Shown: piece after piece, positions 45,239 through 55,925 of the stretch
How positions within the stretch are numbered: position 1 is the stretch's first letter
Layout of the letters: each line of letters begins with the position of its first letter
Source of the DNA: Pedobacter ginsengisoli
GTDB lineage: Bacteria; Bacteroidota; Bacteroidia; Sphingobacteriales; Sphingobacteriaceae
DNA: 64,000 nucleotides
Assembly (NCBI RefSeq): GCF_002736205.1
Contig: NZ_CP024091.1
Span: 1,054,001 to 1,118,000, forward strand
Reading direction: 5' to 3'
Translations under genes and position numbers: made by a program
The notes under the pieces: generated by a model
Databases searched by the model: none
What the model was told of the DNA's origin: nothing
What the model saw: only the letters and a program-made list of their open reading frames with translations

Positions 45239-46783
45239 ATGAAGAAATTAATTAATATATCCGTTTTAAGCATCCTTATTTTATTGGGAGGCTGTAAAAA
45301 GTTTTTGGATGAGAAGCCGCTTGCCCAGGTAGCTTTAGATCAGTTCTATAAGAACAAATATGATGTAGATGCAGCTATGGCGGGCATGTATTCTGAATTC
45401 CAGGTAGAAATGGTAGGCAGATCTCAGTACACTGAAAATTACCTTTTCTGGGGAGAATATCGTTCTGATAACTTCGACAGGTTTCTGATTTATACTAAAG
45501 ATTATATTGATGAAATGATGTTGAATAGCTTAACACCTACGAACAGGTTTTCGGACTGGACAGGTCTTTATGCCATTATTGGTAAGGCTAATAATAATAT
45601 AAAGTATATCCCAAGGGCAGCAGAGCTGGACAGCAGGATAACTCCAGAGCTTAAAGACAACTATTTGGCGCAGGCCTATGCAATGCGGGCTATCAGCTAT
45701 TTTTACATTGTAAGGGTTTGGGGTGATGCCCCAATCTGGACTGAGCCTTATGAGGATTTGAAATCTCCTTCTGAACGCCCACGGGAATCAAAAGATCAAG
45801 TGCTTAATACAGTTGTTATACCTGATCTGGAAAAGGCTTATAGTTTGATTAAAAAGGGCGATAAACCAGTAGTATGGAACATAGGCGAGGGAGCCATCTG
45901 CGCTATGCTGGCCGATGCTTATATGTGGAAGAAGGATTATCCAAATGCATTAAAATGGATGACAAATCTATTCCTTGCCAAATCTCCCGCCGGTTCTGCG
46001 TATGCAGGCACAAATGAAAGCAATCTTCAATCGGCAGATACATGGAAAAGTATTTTTACCAATCCAAAAGATAGCAAAGAGACGATTTGGAGCATACACT
46101 GGGATTATACCAAAAACGGATGTGCATGCATGGAAACATCATGGACTGCAAATAACAAACAGATCATAGTAGATGAGGGTATATGGGCTTCATGGTTTCA
46201 GCCGCAAACTACTCCTGAACGTAATGCCGATATCAGACCAAGACAAACGCTAGATGTATTTACGGGTTTACCTAATAATAAAAGAGATAGGTTCATTAAA
46301 TGGTACCCTACAGTGGCAAACCCTACAGCGTCAGATCCATGGCCTGCCACCAATGAGATGATACCGGTATACATTACCATGTACCGCCTGGCCGACATTT
46401 ATTTATTATATGCAGAGGCATCGAACGGTAATGGTGATATGGCAACCGCTTTAAAGTACCTCAACTTTGTTAGAAAAAGAGCCGGTTTGCCTGTATACGA
46501 TGCAGCCGATCCATTGGTAGCATCTAAAGTAGATATGGAAAATGCTATTCTTAATGAAAGGCAAATGGAATTGTTTGGAGAAGGAAAAAGGTGGTTTGAC
46601 CTTGTGCGCACGAATCATGTAAAACAGGTTATGGACCCTATACTGAAAAGAAGACAATTGGAAGCAGGTAATCTTGAAGCACCTGGATTTATTGAGCCTG
46701 AAACCCGCGTGTACTGGCCGCTAAACAGAAATGTTTTAAACTCCAATCCTAAATTAACTCAAAACCCTGGTTACACAGACTAA
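45239..46783 (+). CDS. SusD/RagB-family glycan-binding lipoprotein (PUL 2)
   Basis: A 514-residue surface lipoprotein with lipobox LLGGCKK (Cys19) followed by FLDEKPLAQV. TPR-like N-terminal half (AQAYAMRAISYFYIVRVWGDAP) and C-terminal SusD domain with MYRLADIYLLYAEASN and ERQMELFGEGKRWFDLVR. It is the SusC lid and glycan binder of PUL 2. The fasciclin-like lipoprotein gene follows after 12 bp. Confidence 0.95.
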   Translation: MKKLINISVLSILILLGGCKKFLDEKPLAQVALDQFYKNKYDVDAAMAGMYSEFQVEMVGRSQYTENYLFWGEYRSDNFDRFLIYTKDYIDEMMLNSLTPTNRFSDWTGLYAIIGKANNNIKYIPRAAELDSRITPELKDNYLAQAYAMRAISYFYIVRVWGDAPIWTEPYEDLKSPSERPRESKDQVLNTVVIPDLEKAYSLIKKGDKPVVWNIGEGAICAMLADAYMWKKDYPNALKWMTNLFLAKSPAGSAYAGTNESNLQSADTWKSIFTNPKDSKETIWSIHWDYTKNGCACMETSWTANNKQIIVDEGIWASWFQPQTTPERNADIRPRQTLDVFTGLPNNKRDRFIKWYPTVANPTASDPWPATNEMIPVYITMYRLADIYLLYAEASNGNGDMATALKYLNFVRKRAGLPVYDAADPLVASKVDMENAILNERQMELFGEGKRWFDLVRTNHVKQVMDPILKRRQLEAGNLEAPGFIEPETRVYWPLNRNVLNSNPKLTQNPGYTD

Positions 46784-46795
46784 AAATAAAATGTC

Positions 46796-47551
46796 ATGAA
46801 CAGAATCATATATTCATTGAAAAAGTATTCTCCATTATTGTTGTTGGCGCTAATGTTTTCCGGATGTTCTTTGTTTGACATGGAACTGCAAAAGGATTAC
46901 GATTATGAGCACAAAACTCTTGACCCGCATATTAATATAACGGCAAGGCAATTCCTTGAAAACAGATCGTACGAGTCGGCCACTAATACCAAGGATACGG
47001 TATTTAAGTGGATGCGAAAAGGACTGGAGTATGCACAAATAGACCTTTCGGAATATGAAAAACAAGGGATGACCTTTATTTTTCTTCATAATGATGGTGT
47101 TAGGGTATGGGATGCCAAAGCAAAGAAAGTTACGGCAGGCCTTTGGTTTGATTATCCTATAGTAACTGGTGTTGATCCGGTAACCAATATTCCTAAAACA
47201 AGACCTGCAACCAGCTGGAGCGATTATAGTGTTGAAGATGTAAGGAATTATTTCCTGTATCTGATGGTTAAGGGTAATTATAATTTTGATAAGTTAACCC
47301 TAAGCAATACTACTGCTCAAACTTTATTGCCAGCCGGTGCAGTAGCCAGCAAAAAATCAATGCTTGGTTACCTTAATGAAGGTAAAGGGTTTGATCAGGA
47401 AGGGAAAATCAACTTTAAAATCGTTAACAATAATGATTTGGCACCTATCCAGATTAATGATAAAACTAATGACAGATCTGGGGGCTATATAGCTACCAAT
47501 GCAATAGTACATGTTTTTGGAAATAAAGACAGTGTACAGCCTTTCAGATAA
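46796..47551 (+). CDS. Fasciclin-like lipoprotein in the SusE/SGBP position (PUL 2)
   Basis: A 251-residue lipoprotein with lipobox LMFSGCS (Cys24). TFIFLHNDGVRVWD, the central DVRNYFLYLMVKGNYN and the C-terminal YIATNAIVHVFGNKD follow the order of fasciclin (FAS1) motifs, though they are divergent. FAS1 lipoproteins next to SusD are common in Bacteroidota PULs and probably help hold glycan at the surface, but this has rarely been shown. It ends 10 bp before the GH2 start. Confidence 0.6.
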   Translation: MNRIIYSLKKYSPLLLLALMFSGCSLFDMELQKDYDYEHKTLDPHINITARQFLENRSYESATNTKDTVFKWMRKGLEYAQIDLSEYEKQGMTFIFLHNDGVRVWDAKAKKVTAGLWFDYPIVTGVDPVTNIPKTRPATSWSDYSVEDVRNYFLYLMVKGNYNFDKLTLSNTTAQTLLPAGAVASKKSMLGYLNEGKGFDQEGKINFKIVNNNDLAPIQINDKTNDRSGGYIATNAIVHVFGNKDSVQPFR

Positions 47552-47561
47552 ATACAACCTT

Positions 47562-50015
47562 ATGAGAAAACTTATTATAATCTTTATTTGCACGATCCTT
47601 TTTAATAATTTATTTGCACAACAAAAACAACGTTTAACCGAAAATTGGGAGTATTTAAATGGCGATTTGGGAGGCGTATGGGAAGCAGTAAGGCCAGTAA
47701 AGGAAGGCAATCCGGAAAGTGTGCCCGTTTGGCAAAAAGTTAATTTGCCACACTGTTTTAATGCTACGGATGCAGTTGACCCGGATATGAATTACTATCA
47801 GGGACCTGGCTGGTACCGCACACAATTAACAATTGCCAACCCTTACCAAAAGGGCAGAACATTGCTTCACTTTGAGGGTGCCGGACAAAAAACTCAGGTT
47901 TATATTTACAACAAAAAAGTAGGTGATCATGTTGGCGGTTATGATGAGTTTACGGTTGATATTACTGATGAGGTAGAGGCTTTCAAAAAAAATGAAGCCT
48001 TTCAAAAAGAGTTTAAAGGTAAAATCCCTGTGGAAATACGCTGCGACAATTCAAGGGATCTGGAAATGATCCCTTCCAGCTTATCTGATTTTAATGTATA
48101 TGGTGGTTTGTACAGGTATGTTAATCTTATTTATGCCCCGCAGTTATCTTTAGATAAAGTATTTGCCAATGCGAGTGTAGATGCAAAAGGGAATTTGGGT
48201 AAATTGACCGTATCGGCCAGATTATTAAATCCGGATGGTATCGATACCATTACAGTAAAGGTAGACCTCAAAGATCCGGAGGGGAAGGTAATTTCGAGTT
48301 GGAAAAATGAAATGAGGGCTTTTACGGGCGATAAGGTACTTTGGGATACAGTGGTTAAAAGCCCGAAACTTTGGGCGACCGAACAACCTACGCTTTATAC
48401 CGTTGAAACTACTGTGAGCGCTAAAGGAGAAAGTAGCGTTCATCAGGAAAAGATTGGTTTCAGGAATTTTGAATTTGTTAAGAAGGGACCTTTTATGCTC
48501 AATGGCAAAAGGTTGCTGTTAAGGGGGACTCACAGGCACGAGGACCATGCCGGAGTTGCGCAGGCAATGACGGAGGACATGATAAAGCAGGAAATGCTGA
48601 TGATGAAGGAAATGGGGGTAAACTTTATTCGCCTGGGCCACTATCAGCAATCAAGAATAGTGCTTGATCTCTGCGACAGCTTAGGGATATTAGTATGGGA
48701 AGAGATTCCATGGTGCAGGGGCGGTTTAGGTGGTGATACTTATAAAGCTCAGGCACGCAGAATGCTTACCAATATGATTGAGCAGCATTACAATCATGCT
48801 TCAATAATCATCTGGGGGCTTGGTAATGAAAACGACTGGCCGGGTGATTTTGCTGAGTTTGACAAGGACAAGATCAGGGCTTTTATGAAGGAGTTAAATG
48901 ACCTTTCGCACAAGCTGGATCCATCTAGAAAAACGGCCATCAGAAGATGCGATTTTTGTAAAGACATTGTAGATGTTTATTCGCCTTCTATATGGGCAGG
49001 CTGGTACCGGGGCATCTATACGGAGTATAAAGAAGCTTCTAAAAAAGAATTTGAAAGCGTTGATCGGTTTTTGCATGTAGAGTGGGGTGGTGATAGTCAT
49101 GCTGGTCGCCACTCTGAGAGTCCTGATAAAGCTTTAAGCTTGATTAAAACAGGTGTAGGAGCAGATGAAAGAGAAGGTGATGCCTCATTATATGGAGGTA
49201 GTGCAAGGGTGTCTAAGGATGGAGATTGGAGTGAAAGCTATATTGTGAACCTGATAGACTGGCATTTAAAAGAGCAGGAATCTATGACATGGCTAACCGG
49301 TACGGCATACTGGCCGTTTAAAGATTTTTCAACTCCAATTCGCCCTGATAATCCTGTTCCTTATGTAAATCAAAAAGGGGTAGTTGAAAGAGACTTTACA
49401 AAAAAGGAATCTTATTATGTTTTTCAGGCATATTGGACAAAAACACCTATGGCACATATTTACGGACATTCGTGGCCGGTAAGATGGGGAGATGCAGGAG
49501 AGGAAAAGATGGTTAAAGTATATTCTAACTGTGACGAAGCTGAGCTTTTTGTAAATGGAATAAGTGTGGGTAAGAAAAAGCGAAACCTTAAGAGTTTTCC
49601 GGCAATAGGTTTAAGATGGATGGTAAAACTAAATGAAGGAACCAATAACTTTAAAGTAGTGGCTACTAAAGACGACAAAACGGTAACGGACGAGATCAGC
49701 CAGCAATATCAAACTGCAAAATGGGCTAAACCGGCAAAAATGATATTGGAGAAACTAAAAGAAAAAGAAGGGATTGCTACTATTCAGGTGAAACTGATGG
49801 ATGATAAAGGTATCTTGTGTTTGGATGCTGCAAGTTATATCACCTTTGGTTTAACAGGAGAGGGAAGTTTGATCGATAATCAGGGAACTTCCAGCGGATC
49901 AAGAAAGGTGCAGTTAAGCAATGGGCATGCAGTGATTAATGTAAACCTACATGGCGGAAAAAGTGTTGTCAGTGTTAAAGCTGTTGGAATACCTTCTGCT
50001 TTTATAGAACTTTAA
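47562..50015 (+). CDS. GH2 beta-galactosidase-like enzyme, exported (PUL 2)
   Basis: An 817-residue GH2 enzyme. I use the ATG at 47562, which starts a signal peptide ending NNLFAQ; an upstream ATG at 47511 lies inside the preceding gene. Sandwich domain (about 25-200), Ig-like (about 205-300), TIM barrel (about 305-585), then Ig-like DUF4982-type and C-terminal domains. Acid/base Glu423 in WGLGNEND and nucleophile Glu507 in LHVEWGG. Beta-galactosidase is the most likely activity; the gene shares this class with the GH2 at 3756 but is a different subtype, lacking the small-chain domain. Stop and next start touch (0 bp gap). Confidence 0.8.
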   Translation: MRKLIIIFICTILFNNLFAQQKQRLTENWEYLNGDLGGVWEAVRPVKEGNPESVPVWQKVNLPHCFNATDAVDPDMNYYQGPGWYRTQLTIANPYQKGRTLLHFEGAGQKTQVYIYNKKVGDHVGGYDEFTVDITDEVEAFKKNEAFQKEFKGKIPVEIRCDNSRDLEMIPSSLSDFNVYGGLYRYVNLIYAPQLSLDKVFANASVDAKGNLGKLTVSARLLNPDGIDTITVKVDLKDPEGKVISSWKNEMRAFTGDKVLWDTVVKSPKLWATEQPTLYTVETTVSAKGESSVHQEKIGFRNFEFVKKGPFMLNGKRLLLRGTHRHEDHAGVAQAMTEDMIKQEMLMMKEMGVNFIRLGHYQQSRIVLDLCDSLGILVWEEIPWCRGGLGGDTYKAQARRMLTNMIEQHYNHASIIIWGLGNENDWPGDFAEFDKDKIRAFMKELNDLSHKLDPSRKTAIRRCDFCKDIVDVYSPSIWAGWYRGIYTEYKEASKKEFESVDRFLHVEWGGDSHAGRHSESPDKALSLIKTGVGADEREGDASLYGGSARVSKDGDWSESYIVNLIDWHLKEQESMTWLTGTAYWPFKDFSTPIRPDNPVPYVNQKGVVERDFTKKESYYVFQAYWTKTPMAHIYGHSWPVRWGDAGEEKMVKVYSNCDEAELFVNGISVGKKKRNLKSFPAIGLRWMVKLNEGTNNFKVVATKDDKTVTDEISQQYQTAKWAKPAKMILEKLKEKEGIATIQVKLMDDKGILCLDAASYITFGLTGEGSLIDNQGTSSGSRKVQLSNGHAVINVNLHGGKSVVSVKAVGIPSAFIEL

Positions 50016-52577
50016 ATGAGTGTAATGAAATTGAAGCAGGCCTTATTATCTGGTGCTATTTTACTGAGTTTTGGTGCAGAGGCCCAAACAAATAACCTTA
50101 AATTGTGGTATAATAAACCGGCAAAGGCCTGGGAGGAAGCGCTGCCACTGGGGAATGGTAAAACAGGGGCAATGGTTTACGGTCGAGTAAACCGGGAGCG
50201 GATTCAGTTGAACGACAATACGCTTTGGTCTGGTTTTCCGGACGATGGTAATAACACCAAGGGTCCGCAGGTTTTACCTCAGGTTCGTAAGGCAATTTTT
50301 GAAGGAGATTATGATCAAGCAGCCGTACTCTGGAAAAAGATGCAGGGACCATATTCTGCCAGGTACCTGCCGTTAGGTGAGCTTTATATACTTGATAATC
50401 GCAGGGATAGTATTGCAACTTGGTACAAAAGAGAACTGGATATTAATACGGCGGTTTCTGCTGTAAATTATACCATTGATGGAGTAACTTATAAAAGAGA
50501 GGTTTTTACCAGCTATCCGGATAAAGCCTTGCTGGTTAGGATAAGCTCCAGCAAACCGGGTACTATAAGCTTTAAAGCAGGCTTAGAAAGTAAGCTGCGG
50601 TTTAATATTAATGGTATGGGCCAGAATGGCCTTGTACTTACAGGGAAAGCCCCAAAGTACGTAGCTAACAGAGCCTACGATCCGAAACAAATTGAATATG
50701 ATGAGCAATCGGGAGAGGGGATGAATTTCGAGATTCGTATTAAAGTAAAAAATGAAGGTGGTACCGTGAAAATTAATAACCAGCAGGTAGAGGTAGCTAA
50801 TGCAAATGCGGTAACAATATACCTTTCTGAGGCAACCAGTTTTAATGGTTTTGATAAATCCCCCGGTTTAGATGGCAAAGATCCTTCAGTTGAAGCTAAA
50901 TCAAATCTGGAAAAGGTTTATGCAAAAACATATAAAGCTTTAAAAGCTAATCATATTGCTGATTATCAGCATCTGTTTCAAAGGGTAGGGTTTGAGCTAA
51001 AAGCCAATCCTGTGGCAGAGCAGCAAGCTACGGATGAACGTTTGCTTCAATATGTAAAGAATAAAAATGACCAGGGTTTACAAACATTATATTATCAGTT
51101 TGGCAGGTATTTAATGATTGCAGCGTCCAGACCAGGCTCACGACCTTCGAATTTACAGGGAATCTGGAATGATATGGTACAACCGCCGTGGGGCAGTAAT
51201 TACACTACAAATATTAATACAGAGATGAATTACTGGCTGGCAGAAAACACAAACCTTTCTGAATGTCATGAGCCATTGTTTAATTTTATGCAGGAACTGG
51301 CAGTAAATGGAGCCAAAACAGCCAAAGTTAATTATGGTATAAACAAGGGTTGGGTAGCGCATCACAATTCCGACCTTTGGGCTAAAAGTTCCCCTCCAGG
51401 TGGTTATGATACAGACCCAAAGGGGATGCCCAGGTGGTCTGCATGGCCAATGAGCGGCGCCTGGTTTAGCACTCATTTATATGAGCATTATCAGTTTACT
51501 GGCGATAAGGTTTTCTTAAAAAAGACTGCATACCCATTAATGAAAGGGGCTGCTGAGTTTATGCTGCAATGGCTGATTAAAGATCCCAATAGTAATTATT
51601 TAATTACCTGCCCATCTACTTCTCCGGAAAATACTGTTAAAATAAAAGGAAAAGAATATCAACTGTCTATGGCTTCAACGATGGATATGTCTATTCTGCG
51701 ACAGCTTTTTACAGATATTATTGCTTCTTCGGAAGCCTTAAATGAAGATGCAGATTTTAGGGTAGAACTGATCGCTGCTCGTGAAAAACTATATCCATTC
51801 CATATTGGTCAATATGGTCAGTTACAGGAATGGTTTCAGGATTGGGATGATCCAAAAGATACTCACCGTCATGTCTCTCATTTGTTTAGTTTATATCCTG
51901 GAAATCAAATCTCTGTATTTGAAACTCCAGAACTGGCAAGCGCTGCAAAACAATCTTTGATATACAGGGGCGATGTAAGCACAGGATGGTCTATGGCCTG
52001 GAAAATTAACTGGTGGGCCAGGTTACAGGATGGTAATCATGCTTATAAAATACTGGAAGATGCATTTGCATATATAGACCCTACCAAAGAAAAGGCACAA
52101 ATGAGCGGAGGAGGAACTTACCCCAATCTGTTTGATGCCCACCCTCCATTTCAGATTGATGGAAACTTTGGTGCCACCGCTGGGATCACCGAAATGCTTT
52201 TACAAAGTCAGGATGGGATGCTGAACCTATTGCCGGCATTGCCCGATGCCTGGAAAGAAGGGAGTATAAAAGGGATAAGAGCAAGGGGTAATTTTATTGT
52301 AAATTTAGACTGGAAGAACGGAAAGCTTACACAAGCATTAATAAAATCAGAAATTGGGGGTAATTGCTGGTTAAGGACAATACAAAAAGTGATGGTCGTA
52401 GGTGTTGATGCAAGGCCTGTAAATGGCTCAAATCCAAATTCGTTGACACAGTTGCCGTACAAACCGCAATATAAAAATAATGCAAAATCTGCTTTGCAAT
52501 CTGTTCCCGTACAGCAGGGCTACGTAGTAGACTTTAAAACAGAAAAAGGGAAAACCTATAAAATTATTACCCTCTAA
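50016..52577 (+). CDS. GH95 alpha-L-fucosidase or alpha-L-galactosidase, exported (PUL 2)
   Basis: An 853-residue GH95 enzyme with a signal peptide (1-23). The ATG at 50016 directly follows the GH2 stop; an in-frame ATG three codons on (50025) is equally plausible. [12 protein letters not shown] and LNDNTLWSG mark the N-terminal domain. The key residues known from Bifidobacterium AfcA are all there: Asn399 and Asn401 in NINTEMNYW, Glu538 in TSPEN and Asp715 in QIDGNFG. It is an inverting enzyme and usually removes alpha-1,2-L-fucose; some members take L-galactose. The residue that would separate these is not read reliably here. Confidence 0.9.
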   Translation: MSVMKLKQALLSGAILLSFGAEAQTNNLKLWYNKPAKAWEEALPLGNGKTGAMVYGRVNRERIQLNDNTLWSGFPDDGNNTKGPQVLPQVRKAIFEGDYDQAAVLWKKMQGPYSARYLPLGELYILDNRRDSIATWYKRELDINTAVSAVNYTIDGVTYKREVFTSYPDKALLVRISSSKPGTISFKAGLESKLRFNINGMGQNGLVLTGKAPKYVANRAYDPKQIEYDEQSGEGMNFEIRIKVKNEGGTVKINNQQVEVANANAVTIYLSEATSFNGFDKSPGLDGKDPSVEAKSNLEKVYAKTYKALKANHIADYQHLFQRVGFELKANPVAEQQATDERLLQYVKNKNDQGLQTLYYQFGRYLMIAASRPGSRPSNLQGIWNDMVQPPWGSNYTTNINTEMNYWLAENTNLSECHEPLFNFMQELAVNGAKTAKVNYGINKGWVAHHNSDLWAKSSPPGGYDTDPKGMPRWSAWPMSGAWFSTHLYEHYQFTGDKVFLKKTAYPLMKGAAEFMLQWLIKDPNSNYLITCPSTSPENTVKIKGKEYQLSMASTMDMSILRQLFTDIIASSEALNEDADFRVELIAAREKLYPFHIGQYGQLQEWFQDWDDPKDTHRHVSHLFSLYPGNQISVFETPELASAAKQSLIYRGDVSTGWSMAWKINWWARLQDGNHAYKILEDAFAYIDPTKEKAQMSGGGTYPNLFDAHPPFQIDGNFGATAGITEMLLQSQDGMLNLLPALPDAWKEGSIKGIRARGNFIVNLDWKNGKLTQALIKSEIGGNCWLRTIQKVMVVGVDARPVNGSNPNSLTQLPYKPQYKNNAKSALQSVPVQQGYVVDFKTEKGKTYKIITL

Positions 52578-52587
52578 AATTGCCTTG

Positions 52588-54735
52588 ATGAACAAAATAT
52601 TTAAATACCCGATATATCTGTTGCTCTTGCTTTTAACTACTGATTTAGCTGCGCAGGATATTAAATGGGAAGCCGTAGCTCCCGGTGTATGGAAAGGAAC
52701 AGTTGGCAAACCAGAAGCCTATAACCTGTTAATCGCTTCGGGTGCTACCCCATCTGTTGATAGACTAAAAAATATGGGCGATGCACCATTCCCTTTTGAA
52801 AAAAGTGAAATCACCGGAAAGTTATCAGATGGTAAAACCTATCTGCGATTTCCATTAGATAAAAAAGAACAGCTGTATGGCTTTGGGTTAAACTTCCAAA
52901 CGGTACATCAGCGAGGTAAAATCCTAGAGCTTCATGTAGATCATTATGGAGGTAAAGACAACGGACGTACGCATGCGCCAACACCATTTTATGTTTCATC
53001 TAATGGATATGGTGTTTTTGTAAATTCTGCACGTTATTTAAAAGTTTTCGCAGGGTCGTCTGTTAAAAGAGATGGTACAAATGTGCCAGAAGCAAAAGAC
53101 CGAAATACAGATAAAAGCTGGCCGGCCCGCCCTTATTCTGATGGGGTGGAGATTCTTGTTCCCGCAGAAGGAGTAGAGTTTTACGTATTTGCTGGCCCGA
53201 AACCATTAGATGCCGTGCGCAGGTATAACCTGCTTAATGGAGGCGGGGTGCTGCCTCCGCGCTGGGGTTTAGGTTTTACGCAACGTGTTAAAACCCTGTT
53301 CACTTCTAAAGATGTAGAAGACGAGGCTAAAGCATTTCAGGATAAAGGTTTTCCACTGGATTTTATAGGGCTGGAGCCAGGATGGCAGAGCAGGTCTTAC
53401 CCATGCACATTTGAGTGGGATACCAGCCGTTATCCTGAGCCTGCTGCTTTTGTGAAAGATATGCTTGGTAAGGGCATCAGACTTAATTTGTGGACTAATC
53501 CCTATGTTTCGCCTCAGGCATCGATTTATAAGGATATTAAGCCCTTTACTGCCGATCATACCGTTTGGGTAGGTGCAGTTCCTGATCTGACTATGCCTGA
53601 GGCCCGCGATATTTTCTTTGGGCAACTTAAAAAGAGCCAGGTTGACATTGGCATAAGCGGATATAAATTTGATGAGGTAGATGGTTATGATCATTATCTC
53701 TGGCCTGATGTAACCATATTTCCGTCGGGTAAAAGTGCAGAGCAGTTGCGCCAAACTTATGGTCTGCTTATTCAGCGTTACAGTGCTGCCTTATATCATG
53801 AACGTAATCAACGTACTTACGGATTGGTAAGGGCTTCTAATGGTGGCGGGAGTTCATTACCTTATGTGATTTACAATGACTATTATAATCATGAAGATTT
53901 TATTACCGCTTTAATAAACAGCAGTTTTGCAGGAGTACTGTGGACTCCTGAAGCAAGAGTATCTAAAACTGCAGAGGAATGGCTGCGCCGTATGCAATCA
54001 GTAGTTTTCTCGCCAATGGCCATGATCAATGCATGGTCCAGCGGTACAAAGCCCTGGTCGTATCCTGAAGTAGAACAGCAGGTAAAAGACATGGCACTGT
54101 TACGCATGCAAATGATGCCTTACTGGTATAGTGAATTTGCGAAGTATCACTTTCAGGGAATTCCTCCTTTTAGGGCAATGAACCTTGAGGAAGGATATCA
54201 GGCTGATGTTAAAAAAGAAGTTAAAAGCACCAATCTTGAAGATAACCCATATGTAGAAGCTTTGAGTAAAGAAGTTAAAGATCAGTACATGGCGGGCGAG
54301 TATCTGTTAGTCGCACCTATGTTTACCGGAAAGCAAACCCGTACAGTAATACTTCCCAAAGGCAAATGGTTCGATTTCTATACCGGTAAATATGCAGGTG
54401 ACGGAGAGGTAATTACTGTAACACCAGGACTAGATAAAATACCTGTTTATGTAAAAGACGGTGGTGTTATCCCAATGGGGCCTGCGTTAATGCATGCACC
54501 TAAGCCTAACGAAAAGGTAAATCTGGAAATCAGATACTATGGCAGCAAGCCAGCTAAATACCAGCTTTATGACGATGATGGTGAGACTTTTAATTATGAA
54601 AAGGGAGCGTATAGTTTTAGAGAGATCAATATTTCTAAAACAACTGATGGTAAACTGAAAACCAGTATTTCGAAAGCTGAAAACGGAAAGCCGAATACCA
54701 TTAATAAGGTAACTTTTAAAGCAATGACGAATTAA
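52588..54735 (+). CDS. GH31 alpha-glycosidase (alpha-galactosidase/xylosidase-like), exported (PUL 2)
   Basis: A 715-residue GH31 enzyme with signal peptide (1-22). I use the ATG at 52588 (a TTG lies one codon earlier). N-terminal beta-sandwich, barrel from about 225, then C-terminal sandwiches (about 560-715). The usual nucleophile loop WxDMNE is replaced by GYKFDEVDGYD with Asp362 as the likely nucleophile. This and LEPGWQS, WTPEARVS place it in the Bacteroidota GH31 group that includes alpha-galactosidases, distant from the classical alpha-glucosidases. The sugar it removes is unknown. 10 bp after GH95 and 5 bp before the lyase gene. Confidence 0.75.
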   Translation: MNKIFKYPIYLLLLLLTTDLAAQDIKWEAVAPGVWKGTVGKPEAYNLLIASGATPSVDRLKNMGDAPFPFEKSEITGKLSDGKTYLRFPLDKKEQLYGFGLNFQTVHQRGKILELHVDHYGGKDNGRTHAPTPFYVSSNGYGVFVNSARYLKVFAGSSVKRDGTNVPEAKDRNTDKSWPARPYSDGVEILVPAEGVEFYVFAGPKPLDAVRRYNLLNGGGVLPPRWGLGFTQRVKTLFTSKDVEDEAKAFQDKGFPLDFIGLEPGWQSRSYPCTFEWDTSRYPEPAAFVKDMLGKGIRLNLWTNPYVSPQASIYKDIKPFTADHTVWVGAVPDLTMPEARDIFFGQLKKSQVDIGISGYKFDEVDGYDHYLWPDVTIFPSGKSAEQLRQTYGLLIQRYSAALYHERNQRTYGLVRASNGGGSSLPYVIYNDYYNHEDFITALINSSFAGVLWTPEARVSKTAEEWLRRMQSVVFSPMAMINAWSSGTKPWSYPEVEQQVKDMALLRMQMMPYWYSEFAKYHFQGIPPFRAMNLEEGYQADVKKEVKSTNLEDNPYVEALSKEVKDQYMAGEYLLVAPMFTGKQTRTVILPKGKWFDFYTGKYAGDGEVITVTPGLDKIPVYVKDGGVIPMGPALMHAPKPNEKVNLEIRYYGSKPAKYQLYDDDGETFNYEKGAYSFREINISKTTDGKLKTSISKAENGKPNTINKVTFKAMTN

Positions 54736-54740
54736 GAATA

Positions 54741-55904
54741 ATGATCAGAAAATACATGTTTACTTTTTTTGCGGCCATAGTGGTAATGATGGCACAGCAA
54801 TCCTGCTCTTCCCTTAAAAAAGCTCCTGTTAATGCATTAAAAAAGCAGGTCATGGAGCAGGCTGATTGGGCGATGCAACAGCAACCTGTTACCGTTACAG
54901 CCGAAACATCGTTGAGAAGTGCTGGAGGTAAGCATGATTTTTATTCGGAAGGCGACTACTGGTGGCCTGATCCTAAAGATTCCAATGCACCTTATATCCA
55001 AAAAGATGGAATGACCAATCCGGATAATTTTGTAGCTCATAGGTTAGCGATGATCAGGTTCAGTAAGATCATTGGTGCCCTGGCATCTGCTTACAAGATA
55101 ACCGGAGATGAGAAATATGTAAAACAGGCAATGGATCATTTAGAAGCCTGGTTTATTAACCCTGCTACTTTAATGAATGCAAACCTGCAATATGCACAGG
55201 CAATTAAGGGCAGGTTTACAGGTCGGGGAATAGGAATAATAGATACCATCCAGCTAATGGAGGTTGCACAGGGCATTATTGTAATGGAGCGGGTATTAGA
55301 TCCAAAAATATTATCCGGATCAAGGAAATGGTTTACGGAATACCTTGGCTGGTTAATGAGCCACCCTTATGGAAAAGCCGAAATGAATGCACAGAATAAT
55401 CATGGAACCTGTTTTACCATGCAGGTAGCATCATTTGCAAAGCTAACGGGTGATGAGAAGCTGCTTAATTTCTGTCGTGAAAGATATAAAACAGTGTTGC
55501 TGCCAGATCAAATGGCAGTTGATGGGAGTTTTCCAAGGGAATTGTCGAGAACAAAACCATACGGTTATTCTATTTTTAATTTAGATGCGATGACCACACT
55601 TTGTCAGATACTTTCAACTAAAACCGATAATCTATGGGAGTATAAAACAGCTGACGGTAAGTCTATTGAGAAAGGTATTGGCTATCTATATCCTTTTTTG
55701 GCCGATAAGAGCAAATGGACTTTAAAGCCTGATGTGATGTATTGGGAAAACTGGCCTGTGGCACAACCTGCACTGATATTCGGTGCACAGGCATTTCATA
55801 AAACAGAATGGTTAAATACCTGGCTAAAGCTGGAACATGATCCTAAAGTAGAAGAAGTAATCAGAAATCTGCCTGTAAGAAACCCATTAATATGGCTCAA
55901 TTAA
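54741..55904 (+). CDS. Alginate/glucuronan lyase-family protein (PL38-like), probable lipoprotein (PUL 2)
   Basis: A 387-residue protein with a hydrophobic N-terminus ending in a weak lipobox (QQSCSS, Cys22). It has the (alpha/alpha) toroid features of the alginate_lyase family: WWPDP at 74-78, Asn220-His221 in NNHGTCF and the RELSRT plus YGYS segment (266-276), which together hold the Asn/His, Arg and Tyr used for beta-elimination. This resembles PL38 enzymes, which cut beta-1,4-linked uronans such as alginate or glucuronan. Product would be unsaturated uronides for the GH88 enzyme encoded 21 bp downstream. Confidence 0.8.
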   Translation: MIRKYMFTFFAAIVVMMAQQSCSSLKKAPVNALKKQVMEQADWAMQQQPVTVTAETSLRSAGGKHDFYSEGDYWWPDPKDSNAPYIQKDGMTNPDNFVAHRLAMIRFSKIIGALASAYKITGDEKYVKQAMDHLEAWFINPATLMNANLQYAQAIKGRFTGRGIGIIDTIQLMEVAQGIIVMERVLDPKILSGSRKWFTEYLGWLMSHPYGKAEMNAQNNHGTCFTMQVASFAKLTGDEKLLNFCRERYKTVLLPDQMAVDGSFPRELSRTKPYGYSIFNLDAMTTLCQILSTKTDNLWEYKTADGKSIEKGIGYLYPFLADKSKWTLKPDVMYWENWPVAQPALIFGAQAFHKTEWLNTWLKLEHDPKVEEVIRNLPVRNPLIWLN

Positions 55905-55925
55905 ACTTTAAAGCACTGACCAAAT

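Noticed and set aside
47511..47561. ATG-initiated extension of the PUL 2 GH2 gene
   Set aside because: It lies inside the upstream lipoprotein gene and would block the signal peptide that begins at 47562.
53269..53754. 161-codon ORF on the minus strand inside the GH31 gene
   Set aside because: Runs antisense to a strong GH31 coding sequence with catalytic motifs, has no recognisable domain and odd composition, so it is a shadow frame.
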